From Candidatus Poribacteria bacterium (GTDB taxonomy: Bacteria > Abyssobacteria > SURF-5), in assembly GCA_016215705.1 (NCBI GenBank), contig JACRIR010000235.1:1-19545 (forward strand): a stretch of 19,545 nt of DNA, read 5' to 3'. Position 1 is the first letter of the stretch; every line of letters starts with the position of its first letter. The notes beneath the pieces are model-generated. The model had not been told where the DNA came from and made no database searches. It saw only the letters and a list, made by a program, of their open reading frames with translations. Both the position numbers and the translations under genes were made by a program. Positions 1 through 7,911 of this stretch are shown here, in pieces.

Positions 1-222
1 TACAGTATCCGACACATCATAGATAGCGAGTCCATGTTCAGCGGACCAGCATGCAAACCGTTTGCCGGGTTTTGTCCAAGCGCGCAATGGGACATTCTCG
101 AATTTGCTTAGCGCCACTTTCCCTTCTGACCGATAATTCACTAGCCACAGAGGCCACTTTCCCTCGGCATCTTTTTGGACAAGTGAAATCCATTCGCCGG
201 CATGCGGCAGGTCAGCTTGGGT
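1..222 (-). other. Open -1-frame continuation of the ABC ATPase, probable frameshift remnant
   Basis: On the minus strand a second reading frame stays open from about 240 to the window edge. It reads like ordinary protein: LPHAGEWISLVQKDAEG, then KWPLWLVNYRSEGKVALSKF, then PLRAWTKPGKRFACWSAEHG. It overlaps the last ~25 residues of the ABC ATPase frame, which look unlike a normal C-terminal domain. I infer that a single-base indel around 205-225 split the ATPase, and that the true protein continues in this frame past the left edge. It has no start codon of its own with a ribosome binding site. The alternative is an independent downstream gene overlapping the ATPase end. Confidence 0.5.
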
Positions 223-920
223 GGCCCAGCCTCGAATTTTGCTACTACCTTGCGGGTTCTGAGTTTCAATGTCTCCAACCGGTCCTGGATCAACAATCGG
301 CCGTCTTTTAGAATGCCGACCCAATCGGCGACGCGCTCGATGTCGGCAAGGATGTGAGAGGAGAAGAAGACTGTGCGTTTGCCGTCTCGCACCAGGTCGA
401 CGATATGTTCCATGAACTCGCGGCGCACGACCGGGTCCATGCCGGAGGTGGGATCATCCAGAATCAATAGTCTTGGTTCGGGCGCGAGCGCGATTATGAG
501 CGAAAGCTCGGCGACCATGCCGCGCGAGAGGTGCTTGATTTTGCGCTTCGGGTCGAGGCCGAATCTTTCGACAAGCTCATCCGCCAACTTCTTGTTCCAT
601 GTCTTATAGAACTTGCTCGTGAACCACAGAATCTCGCTGACCGTCATCCAGTCGTACATTATCTGCTTTTCGGGCACATAGCCGACGTCGGCCCGGATTT
701 TGACGGGGTCGATTTTGGATGAATACCCGAGCGCCGTCGCGCAGCCGGAAGTTGGCCGGAGGAGACCTAGAAGCATGAGGATGGTCGTTGTCTTGCCTGC
801 GCCGTTGCGCCCTAGGAAGCCGTAAACGCTTCCGTAAGGCACTCGAAGTTCAATCTCATTCACGGCGACAAGTCTCCGGAACCTTTTGGATAATCCCTGT
901 GTCTCAATGGCATATTCCAT
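141..920 (-). CDS. ABC transporter ATP-binding protein (YtrB-like), C-terminus probably frameshifted
   Basis: This is the ATPase subunit of an ABC transporter that couples ATP hydrolysis to membrane transport. Its permease is not in the window and would lie to the left. The nucleotide-binding domain fills residues ~5-220: Walker A GRNGAGKTT (about 38-46), Q-loop region YVPEKQIMYDWMT, signature-like LSRGMVAELSLI (canonical LSGG reads LSRG), Walker B LLILDDPTSGMDP, and H-loop FFSSHIL. The tail after VVAKFEAGPP looks out of frame, because the -1 frame continues as plausible protein to the edge. The gene follows a YtrA-subfamily GntR regulator by 112 nt, the usual arrangement for ytrAB-type operons, so it is probably repressed by that regulator. 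The substrate is unknown. Confidence 0.85.
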   Translation of the reverse strand: MEYAIETQGLSKRFRRLVAVNEIELRVPYGSVYGFLGRNGAGKTTTILMLLGLLRPTSGCATALGYSSKIDPVKIRADVGYVPEKQIMYDWMTVSEILWFTSKFYKTWNKKLADELVERFGLDPKRKIKHLSRGMVAELSLIIALAPEPRLLILDDPTSGMDPVVRREFMEHIVDLVRDGKRTVFFSSHILADIERVADWVGILKDGRLLIQDRLETLKLRTRKVVAKFEAGPPKLTCRMPANGFHLSKKMPRESGLCG

Positions 921-961
921 TAGTTTTACCCTTTGTTTCGGTGATGATCCGCCGAGGCTTC

Positions 962-1019
962 GGGGACAGTCCCTATTCTACGGCCTAAGCAACGCAGCCC
1001 GTAAATAGGGACAGTCCCC
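962..1019. repeat. REP-like inverted repeat with GGGACNGTCCC core
   Basis: The left arm 962-983 and right arm 999-1019 pair at 21 of 22 positions around a 15-nt loop. Each arm also contains the smaller palindrome GGGACAGTCCC. The element lies between the gntR stop and the ABC ATPase start. It could fold in the mRNA and alter the relative expression of the two genes. It looks like a non-coding dispersed repeat (REP/MITE type); a related GGGGACA palindrome family is present at 6327-6451. Confidence 0.75.
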
Positions 1020-1032
1020 TTCGCAGCCCAAG

Positions 1033-1425
1033 TTATTTGGCCCTCGTCTTGTTCAGATTCTCGATTCGCCCATCCAGCAGCTCGCGCACTTCCTCTACGG
1101 AGACACCTCGATGAAAGGCGTCGACAAGTATCCCGTCGAGCACATTCTTTATTTCAACAAGCGCCCTTCGCTTATCGGGGTTGCGTCTGGCTTCGGAAAC
1201 GAACACGCCCTTTCCGGCGCGGGTGATAACGACGCCTTCGTGTTCAAGCTCGCGATATGCTCTGGCAACCGTGTTCGGGTTTATCCGGAGCTTCAATGCC
1301 ATTTCCCTGACGGAAGGCAAGAGCTCGCCGGGCTCCGTCATCCCGCCGGCAATTGAATATTTAATCTCATTCATGAGTTGAATGTAGATAGGCTCGCTTT
1401 TTGTCGGATTGATTCTCGGAAGCAT
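1033..1425 (-). CDS. GntR family transcriptional regulator, YtrA subfamily
   Basis: This is a 130-residue DNA-binding regulator. The N-terminal winged helix-turn-helix runs from PIYIQLMNEIKYSIAGG through LLPSVREMALKLRINPNTVA (recognition helix) and AYRELEHEGVVITRAGKGVFV (wing). Only a short helical tail of about 50 residues follows, with no FadR, UTRA or aminotransferase effector domain. That is the YtrA subfamily pattern. Members usually sit first in an operon with ABC transporter genes and repress their own promoter. Here the ABC ATPase follows directly, and a perfect palindrome sits at the predicted transcription start. The ATG at 1425 lies about 35 nt below the predicted start of transcription. 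The effector is unknown. Confidence 0.92.
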   Translation of the reverse strand: MLPRINPTKSEPIYIQLMNEIKYSIAGGMTEPGELLPSVREMALKLRINPNTVARAYRELEHEGVVITRAGKGVFVSEARRNPDKRRALVEIKNVLDGILVDAFHRGVSVEEVRELLDGRIENLNKTRAK

Positions 1426-1450
1426 GTTCAGATTCCGCCAACTGTATTAT

Positions 1451-1464
1451 CTGTACTAGTACAG
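1451..1464. promoter_or_regulatory. Palindromic operator, likely GntR autoregulatory site
   Basis: CTGTACTAGTACAG is a perfect 14-bp palindrome. It lies just downstream of the -10 box of the gntR promoter, covering the expected transcription start. A bound repressor there would block initiation, and GntR dimers bind palindromes of this size. Assignment to the adjacent regulator is inferred from position. Confidence 0.65.
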
Positions 1465-1466
1465 TA

Positions 1467-1495
1467 ATTATACACCCGATCCGCCGATGTGTCAA
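1467..1495 (-). promoter_or_regulatory. Consensus sigma70-type promoter of the gntR-ABC operon
   Basis: On the minus strand, TTGACA (1490-1495) and TATAAT (1467-1472) are separated by exactly 17 bp. Both boxes match the housekeeping consensus perfectly. The predicted start lies near 1460, inside the operator palindrome. Confidence 0.85.
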
Positions 1496-1537
1496 GAGGA
1501 AGAGAGGGGGGAAAGGCGAAAGAAACAAGACAAAACG

Positions 1538-1587
1538 GAAAATCCCCCTCTTTCCCCCTTTGCGAAAGGGGGACGAAGGGGGATTTC
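1538..1587. repeat. Inverted repeat AATCCCCC...GGGGGATT, possible terminator of the secretin gene
   Basis: Arms 1538-1561 and 1564-1587 form an imperfect hairpin around a GCG-like loop. C-runs in the left arm pair with G-runs in the right arm. On the minus strand it lies 26 nt past the secretin stop and is followed by TTTTCCGTTTTG, so it could act as a terminator. A sequence relative lies at 4720-4757 between glpK and icd, which suggests a dispersed repeat family rather than a dedicated terminator. Confidence 0.6.
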
Positions 1588-1612
1588 ATAGCTGTGTGAG
1601 AATATGTTTGGA

Positions 1613-2998
1613 CTACTCCTCTGTTTCCGAAGGGCTCACTTTCTCCAACTGGCTCACTTCCGGCGAGGAAACCGACGGGTTTGTTATGTGGGGGGTGATG
1701 AAGATGATGAGTTCCCGCTTCTCACGGTCCTGATTGAGATTCCGAAATGGGACGCCGAGCACGGGAATATCGCCGAGAAGAGGCACTTTACGGATTGCTT
1801 CCGTGTTTTCGTGGGTTCGCAAACCTCCGATGGCAATGGTCTGTCCGTCGCGAACCATCACTACGGTATTGGCGCGACTTTGAGATTTCACCGGAACGCG
1901 GATCGTGTTTGTGATGGCGCCGCCCTCGTCCGGAATGATGGTCGTGTTGAAACTCTCTTCCCGGGCCAAAGTGCTGATCTCGGGGCGTATCTCCATCAAT
2001 ATATTAGCGTCGTCACCAATGTGGGGGATTGTCTCAAGTATGATTCCGATGTCGAGGAATTGGATGTCAAGGGAAAGAGCATTCCCGCGTTCGCTGAAGC
2101 GGGTGTTGGCATAAGGCTCGAGGGTGGAAACCTCAAACCTGGCGGGTAGGCCATCCATCGCGAGTATCCTCGGGCGCGAAAGCGTCCTGGTGGAACTGTC
2201 CTCGATAAGAGCTTCGATGTTTGCGCTGAAGTCCGAGCCGGGTATGATCTGCTCGGGCGTGATGAGGTTTCCCGCTGCGTCGAAAACCGCCGGTATTCGT
2301 ACGGAAGGCGTGCCGATAGAAATGCGGCCGGTGGAATTCACGTCTGCCGATGCACGTTCTGCATCTACGTTGAACACGGCCTCGCTGTCGCTGCCCTCGA
2401 ATCCCAGGCGCAGTTCCCAGTCTATCCCGAGCTCTTTCAATTTGGCTGTGGAAACGTCCAGGATGTCAGCCTCTATGAGGACCTGCTGGGCAGGACTGTC
2501 CCAGGTTGGAATGAGCGACTTGACGCGCTCGAGGTTCGATGCAGTGGTAACGACATAGACCGTATGCGTTCGTAGATCAGGTTCAACAATCCCGGTTGTT
2601 GGACCGAGAACACGTGTTATCTTCTCGGCTATTTTATTTGCGTCCGCATAGTTGAGGCTGAAAGTTGACGACGGCATTTCCGCATCGAGCGTCGCGATGG
2701 TGTCGGCGATGGCGTTCAACTGCGACTCGAGTTCGCGAACAACAATCGAGTTCGTGCGCTCGTCGACTGTCAGGTTTCCGCCAGGCGAGAGGAGAGGCCG
2801 AATGATTGGTTCGAGTTGACGCGCGCTTGCATACGAAACCGGAAAGGTTCGAGTAGTAATCGAGTCATCAAACGCGAACGGGTTTGAACTTGGACAAAAG
2901 CCGATGCTGAATAAGGTCAGCAACAGCAGTATGGCAACGCGCGCAGTCGGAGTCTTGAGAATACCGAGCATACCGGGGGCATGTGACATCTCACCCAT
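1613..2998 (-). CDS. Secretin domain protein (PilQ/GspD superfamily), short orphan form
   Basis: This 461-residue protein is probably an outer-membrane secretin channel. It has a hydrophobic N-terminal segment (VAILLLLTLFSIGF, residues ~18-31) consistent with Sec export. Two secretin N-type repeats follow: TFPVSYASARQLEPIIRPLL (about 50-105) and STFSLNYADANKIAEKITRVL (about 111-170). The beta-domain comes next, ending with the hallmark VPLLGDIPVLGVPFRN and ELIIFITPHI. It is shorter than typical PilQ and lacks AMIN and extra N domains. No pilus or type II secretion genes are adjacent. It follows the Trm112-like gene by 69 nt and is probably co-transcribed with it. GGAGG lies about 10 nt before the ATG. 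The system it serves cannot be told from this window. Confidence 0.9.
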   Translation of the reverse strand: MGEMSHAPGMLGILKTPTARVAILLLLTLFSIGFCPSSNPFAFDDSITTRTFPVSYASARQLEPIIRPLLSPGGNLTVDERTNSIVVRELESQLNAIADTIATLDAEMPSSTFSLNYADANKIAEKITRVLGPTTGIVEPDLRTHTVYVVTTASNLERVKSLIPTWDSPAQQVLIEADILDVSTAKLKELGIDWELRLGFEGSDSEAVFNVDAERASADVNSTGRISIGTPSVRIPAVFDAAGNLITPEQIIPGSDFSANIEALIEDSSTRTLSRPRILAMDGLPARFEVSTLEPYANTRFSERGNALSLDIQFLDIGIILETIPHIGDDANILMEIRPEISTLAREESFNTTIIPDEGGAITNTIRVPVKSQSRANTVVMVRDGQTIAIGGLRTHENTEAIRKVPLLGDIPVLGVPFRNLNQDREKRELIIFITPHITNPSVSSPEVSQLEKVSPSETEE

Positions 2999-3042
2999 CT
3001 CGCCTTTTCCTCCCTCTCCCTGAAGAACTGGTTCATGGTTTA

Positions 3043-3060
3043 GGGTTCATGGTTGAACCC
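3043..3060. repeat. Small hairpin between the Trm112-like gene and the secretin
   Basis: GGGTTCA and TGAACCC form a perfect 7-bp stem with a 4-nt loop. It starts 8 nt past the Trm112-like stop in the direction of transcription. There is no T-tract, so it is not a convincing terminator. A partial direct repeat (GGTTCATGGTT) precedes it at 3030-3040. Confidence 0.35.
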
Positions 3061-3067
3061 CAAAGAA

Positions 3068-3238
3068 TCAGCGGCCGAGCTTTATCGCTTCGTCGATGAG
3101 CATGATAGGAATATCGTCTTTGATGGGATACATGAGCTTGCAGGCATCGCAGATTAGCCCATCTTGCTTGTCGTTCAGGTGAATATCGCCTTTACACTTC
3201 GGGCACGCAAGAATAGCCAAAAGTTCAGGATCTATCAT
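3068..3238 (-). CDS. Trm112 family zinc ribbon protein (UPF0434-like), 56 aa
   Basis: This small gene encodes 56 residues beginning MIDPELLAILACPKCKG. The pattern of four cysteines (12, 15, 30, 33) as two CxxC pairs, plus YPIKDDIPIML near the end, is typical of the Trm112/YcaR (UPF0434) family. Eukaryotic Trm112 activates several methyltransferases; the bacterial role is less clear. A perfect Shine-Dalgarno AAGGAGGT at 3244-3251, 5 nt before the ATG, supports the start. A consensus promoter at 3409-3437 gives a leader of about 160 nt. It is first in a probable two-gene unit with the secretin, with no obvious functional link. Confidence 0.9.
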   Translation of the reverse strand: MIDPELLAILACPKCKGDIHLNDKQDGLICDACKLMYPIKDDIPIMLIDEAIKLGR

Positions 3239-3285
3239 GTGTCACCTCCTTAAGAAAGGCGAAAGGGGAAGAACCATAGGAGAAG

Positions 3286-3313
3286 AGAGATTCTTCGCTT
3301 CGCTCAGAATGAC
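3286..3313. repeat. Possible dispersed repeat in the leader of the Trm112-like gene
   Basis: The stretch beginning GAGATTCTTCGCTTCGCTC resembles, from memory, a short repeat (GTCATTCTGAGCGAAGCGAA on the other strand) that recurs in intergenic DNA of many environmental genomes. Only one copy is in this window, so the call rests on recognition and not on internal repetition. Confidence 0.35.
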
Positions 3314-3408
3314 CAATGCACTTTCTCCGATAATTAGTCCCGCCGCAGGCGAAACGCATTTCCTACCCGATTTTTTTCCCATGTGCGGGGAGGGTTCTTG
3401 ACTGAAAG

Positions 3409-3437
3409 ATTATATGGGAGTCAAAAGGTTTAGTCAA
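3409..3437 (-). promoter_or_regulatory. Near-consensus sigma70-type promoter upstream of the Trm112-like gene and secretin
   Basis: On the minus strand, TTGACT (3432-3437) and TATAAT (3409-3414) are separated by 17 bp. It begins only 9 nt past the icd stop, so it marks a new transcription unit. Predicted start of transcription is near 3402. Confidence 0.75.
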
Positions 3438-3446
3438 GAAAGAAGC

Positions 3447-4700
3447 TCAACGGGCGTGCGACAACTGCTTTATTTTTGCGACAACTGCGGTGGCAAACTC
3501 GGAGCATTTCAAGAGAGTCGAGCCTTGCATTTGGCGGGCCAGGTCATATGTAACCCTCTTCTCCTGTATCGTCTGTTCTATCCCCTTCATTAACAGGTCA
3601 CCTGCCTCATGCCAGCCCAAATGACACAACATCATTTGTCCCGAAAGAATGAGGGAACTAGGGTTCACTTTGTCCTGCCCGGCATACTTGGGCGCTGAGC
3701 CATGAGTCGCCTCGAATATGGCCGCGTCGTCGCCGACGTTTGCGCCGGGCGCCATGCCGAGTCCGCCGACCTGGGCCGCAGCCGCATCGGAAAAGTAATC
3801 TCCGTTCAGGTTCGGCATCGCGAATACGGAATAGTCCTCCGGTCTTATGAGCAGTTGCTGAAACATGGAGTCGGCGATGCGATCTTTTATGACCACCTTT
3901 CCCTCGGCAGAAGCGTCTTTCTCCTGCACGTCTTTCTCGGTAACGGTCGATCCGCCGAATTCCTGTTGTGCAACTGCATATCCCCAATCGCGGAAGGCGC
4001 CTTCGGTGTATTTCAGAATATTGCCCTTATGCACAAGCGTAACGCTCGGGAGCCCTTCCTCGATCGCATACTTGACAGCCCGGCGCACGAGGCGCTTCGT
4101 TCCAGTGGCGCTCATGGGTTTGATCCCGATACCGGAATCAGGGCGGAGGGCAATGTCAAATGTTTGCTGAAGGAAATGCATCATCTGCGTGGCGCCTGGC
4201 GAAAACGCCGGCCACTCGATGCCCGCATACAGGTCTTCAGTGTTCTCGCGGAATATGACGACGTTCAATTTCTCGGGGTGTGTGACGGGACTCGGCACGC
4301 CCTGGAAATGTCTAACGGGCCGGATACACGCATAGAGATCGAGTTCCTGCCTCAATGTCACGTTAAGTGAGCGAATACCACCGCCAACAGGAGTTGTGAG
4401 AGGACCCTTTATTGCAACTTTATAATGGCGAATCGCGTCCAGGGTGTCTTGTGGCAAGTATTCCCCATACCGTTCGAGGGCCTTCTCACCGGCGTAGGTC
4501 TCAAGCCACCGTATGCGTCTCCGCCCGTCATATGCAAACGCAACCGCCGCATCGAAGACCCTGACGGCTGCCGTCCAGATATCAGGCCCTGTCCCGTCAC
4601 CTTCTATGAAAGGGATAATCGGATTATCAGGAACTTTGAGTTCACCATCCTCTATGATGATGTTTTCGCCCGCCGGCTGTATCAATTTCTCGTATCGCAA
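3447..4700 (-). CDS. icd: Isocitrate dehydrogenase (NADP+)
   Basis: This TCA-cycle enzyme converts isocitrate to 2-oxoglutarate with NADP+. The 417 residues match the E. coli-type dimeric enzyme over their whole length: [13 protein letters not shown] near the N-terminus, substrate loop [37 protein letters not shown], and [32 protein letters not shown] carries the Lys-Tyr pair that marks NADP rather than NAD specificity. The start is TTG at 4700, supported by AAGGA 7 nt upstream and by the correct N-terminal length; no ATG fits. It lies 75 nt after glpK, with an inverted repeat between them, and may be co-transcribed with it. Confidence 0.96.
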   Translation of the reverse strand: MRYEKLIQPAGENIIIEDGELKVPDNPIIPFIEGDGTGPDIWTAAVRVFDAAVAFAYDGRRRIRWLETYAGEKALERYGEYLPQDTLDAIRHYKVAIKGPLTTPVGGGIRSLNVTLRQELDLYACIRPVRHFQGVPSPVTHPEKLNVVIFRENTEDLYAGIEWPAFSPGATQMMHFLQQTFDIALRPDSGIGIKPMSATGTKRLVRRAVKYAIEEGLPSVTLVHKGNILKYTEGAFRDWGYAVAQQEFGGSTVTEKDVQEKDASAEGKVVIKDRIADSMFQQLLIRPEDYSVFAMPNLNGDYFSDAAAAQVGGLGMAPGANVGDDAAIFEATHGSAPKYAGQDKVNPSSLILSGQMMLCHLGWHEAGDLLMKGIEQTIQEKRVTYDLARQMQGSTLLKCSEFATAVVAKIKQLSHAR

Positions 4701-4719
4701 TTGTGCGTCCTTATCTCAA

Positions 4720-4757
4720 ATCCCCCTCCCCCCTTGCAAAGAGGGATTAGGGGGGAC
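4720..4757. repeat. Imperfect inverted repeat ATCCCCCTCCCCCC...GGGGGGA
   Basis: A C-rich left arm (about 4720-4734), a TTGCAAAG centre, and a G-rich right arm (4741-4757) can form an imperfect hairpin between the glpK stop and the icd start. It shares its design and the AATCCCCCTC core with the element at 1538-1587. Because it sits between two co-directional genes, it could attenuate or stabilise the icd transcript. Confidence 0.6.
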
Positions 4758-4775
4758 TTCTCATTGGTGTTTTGC

Positions 4776-6275
<1,500 letters not shown>

Positions 6276-6326
6276 TCACGCACCTCCGAGTATGACCGGC
6301 GCATTGCGAGCGACTTACGTTTATTA

Positions 6327-6353
6327 GGGGACACCATGTCGCATGGCATCCCC
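6327..6353. repeat. Degenerate palindrome, GGGGACACCATG type
   Basis: GGGGACACCATG and CATGGCATCCCC flank a TCG centre and pair at 10 of 12 positions. It is related to the perfect palindrome at 6387-6429: same GGGGACA ends, ATG/CAT inner ends and 3-nt centre. Confidence 0.6.
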
Positions 6354-6360
6354 ACCAAAG

Positions 6361-6378
6361 GGATCATAAGAGTGATCC
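6361..6378. repeat. Short hairpin GGATCA-TGATCC
   Basis: A 6-bp perfect stem with a 6-nt loop lies between two larger palindromes in the glpK upstream region. It may be part of one composite folded element. Confidence 0.35.
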
Positions 6379-6386
6379 GCCAAACG

Positions 6387-6429
6387 GGTTATTCGGGGAC
6401 ACGATGCCGCATCGTGTCCCCGAATAACC
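6387..6429. repeat. Perfect 20-bp-arm palindrome in the maf-glpK gap
   Basis: Arms 6387-6406 and 6410-6429 are exact reverse complements around a 3-nt CCG centre, starting GGTTATTCGGGGACACGATG. A further half copy (CATGCCGCATCGTGTCCT) follows at 6432-6449. With the copy at 6327-6353 this makes a small cluster of related palindromes, typical of REP-like elements. In RNA from maf it would form a very stable hairpin and could end or protect that transcript. There is no adjacent T-tract. Confidence 0.8.
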
Positions 6430-6482
6430 AGCATGCCGCATCGTGTCCTTTAACAACCGTCGTCTTTGAACACAGTCTGGCG

Positions 6483-7094
6483 TCATAATAGCGACACGCC
6501 GAAATGCGAGAGCAGGCCGTCAAGGACTGTCAGAGGAAGACCGACGACATTGTAGTAGCAGCCGCATATCTTTTCGACGATTATGCCGCCCGGCCCCTGA
6601 ATGGCGTATGCGCCCGCCTTATCGAGCGGGTCAATCATCTGGAGGTATCTCTCTATCTGCTCATCTGAGAGGGGTCGGAATGTGACGTCGGTCACCGCGC
6701 AAGCTGTTTTCTCCAGAGCGTCAGCTATCCTGACGACGGCTACTCCACTGTGCACCTGGTGGGTCTTGCCAACGAGTTCATGAAGCATCCGGCGGGCATC
6801 CTCGATGTCCCTGGGCTTGCCGAATATCCTTCTTTCCTGCCGGACGACCGTGTCCGCGCCTATGACCAATCCGGTCTCGAACCGTTTGGCGACTTCTCGC
6901 GCCTTCAAGAATGCGTTTTGTTTGACAAGGTCACAGATTGGAACCGAGGGCGAGGACTCTTCCTGAATGCCGCTCTCAACTACCTGAAATTCGAGGCCGA
7001 GTGACCGCAGCAGCTCGATTCTGCGAGGAGAAGATGACGCCAGAATTATTGGTGTGTTTCGGCGGTCGCCGGCCATGTGGAGTTTTCGGGTCAT
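6483..7094 (-). CDS. maf: Maf family nucleoside triphosphate pyrophosphatase
   Basis: Maf proteins hydrolyse nucleoside triphosphates such as dTTP and UTP, or modified nucleotides, to monophosphates, and have been linked to septum control. The 203 residues show the family signatures: ILASSSPRRIELLRSLG (about 17-33), LVIGADTVV, FGKPRDIEDARRMLHELVGKTHQVHSGV, and YAIQGPGGIIVEKICGCYYNVVGLPL at the C-terminus. The ATG at 7094 overlaps the lolA stop by one base (TAATG), which suggests translational coupling. An internal Met at codon 7 is an alternative start. It is the last gene of the run that starts with the FHA-cyclase gene, near proC and divIVA as in several other genomes. Confidence 0.93.
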   Translation of the reverse strand: MTRKLHMAGDRRNTPIILASSSPRRIELLRSLGLEFQVVESGIQEESSPSVPICDLVKQNAFLKAREVAKRFETGLVIGADTVVRQERRIFGKPRDIEDARRMLHELVGKTHQVHSGVAVVRIADALEKTACAVTDVTFRPLSDEQIERYLQMIDPLDKAGAYAIQGPGGIIVEKICGCYYNVVGLPLTVLDGLLSHFGVSLL

Positions 7095-7831
7095 TAGAAC
7101 GCGCCCGGAGTTGCTTCGATAACCTTTGTTCCTTTCGGGGCATCGAATTGAAGTTCGTTGTCGGCAACCGGCTCATTCACGCGGGCGGCTTTGAGTTCTA
7201 TCTCATTTGTGTCGCCCGAAACTTCGCGGACCAGTATCTTGCGCGGCAGGTAGTCGGTCTTGCCGACCCATATTGTGATGCTCTTGACTTCGGATGACAT
7301 CGGCTCGACCTTTGGGAAGAGGTCGATTTGGCTCAAGCCCTTCTCGCCCGCTGCGCAGATGGATATGTTGAAACCTTCCTTGAGCGCATTGGCCGAGGCT
7401 TCAAACGCCAGAAAGAAATGCAACGCTTTTTCTCCCTTGCCGGAGGGATAGACCTCGATTTGTTTAAGGTCAGGAAAATAAAAAGAGACCGAGTCGCGAT
7501 CCACTCGCATCTGAGTTTTGTCCGGAGGATCATACTTCCAGATCATCTGGCGAGGGCTCTTGTATATCACCATGCCGCCGGAGGTCTTTGTCTCATCAAA
7601 AAGCGTAAGCGTTCTTTTCTGTGTGAATCGGGCCTTGTATGTTTGCACCTTTGCCCGCTGCTGTTCGAGATTTCTGAGGAATCCGTCCACGTCTGATCCT
7701 GCCGCCCGGCAAATCGATTGCGTCAAGAAAATGCCGGTGATCGCCGCCAGGAAGACCAGCGGGAGCTTATTTCGCCAGGAGCGGGCCAGAAGCGTGGCGC
7801 CTGGCTGCGTCCACCTCAAGTCTGATTTCAA
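7094..7831 (-). CDS. lolA: LolA-like outer membrane lipoprotein carrier protein
   Basis: This periplasmic chaperone carries lipoproteins from LolCDE to the outer membrane. The 245 residues have a long N-terminal extension with a signal sequence (KLPLVFLAAITGIFLTQSICRA, about residues 22-43). A LolA fold follows: VQTYKARFTQKRTLTLF, GGMVIYKSPRQMIWKYDPPDKTQMRVDRDSVSFYFPD-type strands, and the late DYLPRKILVREVSGDTNEIEL. The start is TTG at 7831, supported by AGGAGG 9 nt upstream (7841-7846); there is no in-frame ATG before the mature domain. It lies 80 nt after divIVA and its stop overlaps maf. It is direct evidence for an outer membrane. Confidence 0.9.
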   Translation of the reverse strand: MKSDLRWTQPGATLLARSWRNKLPLVFLAAITGIFLTQSICRAAGSDVDGFLRNLEQQRAKVQTYKARFTQKRTLTLFDETKTSGGMVIYKSPRQMIWKYDPPDKTQMRVDRDSVSFYFPDLKQIEVYPSGKGEKALHFFLAFEASANALKEGFNISICAAGEKGLSQIDLFPKVEPMSSEVKSITIWVGKTDYLPRKILVREVSGDTNEIELKAARVNEPVADNELQFDAPKGTKVIEATPGAF

Positions 7832-7870
7832 AGGATTATTCCTCCTCTGGAGAAAGGATTTTCAAGATTC

Positions 7871-7905
7871 TCGACTCTTAACCTTCGACTTTTGACCTTC
7901 GACCT
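7871..7905. repeat. 14-bp tandem repeat (2.5 copies) between divIVA and lolA
   Basis: TCGACTCTTAACCT, TCGACTTTTGACCT and TCGACCT follow one another directly with a 14-nt period. It lies in the 80-nt divIVA-lolA gap, upstream of the lolA ribosome binding site. It may be simple repeat expansion, and I see no fold or known motif. Confidence 0.6.
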
Positions 7906-7911
7906 ATCGGG

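Noticed and set aside
3043-3060. Intrinsic terminator after the Trm112-like gene
   Set aside because: The stem is short and no T-tract follows, so I list it only as a hairpin.
3702-4370. 222-codon plus-strand frame opposite icd
   Set aside because: Antisense to isocitrate dehydrogenase, with no domain signature.
6327-6451. CRISPR array
   Set aside because: The repeats are palindromes of differing length without regular spacers, and there are no cas genes.
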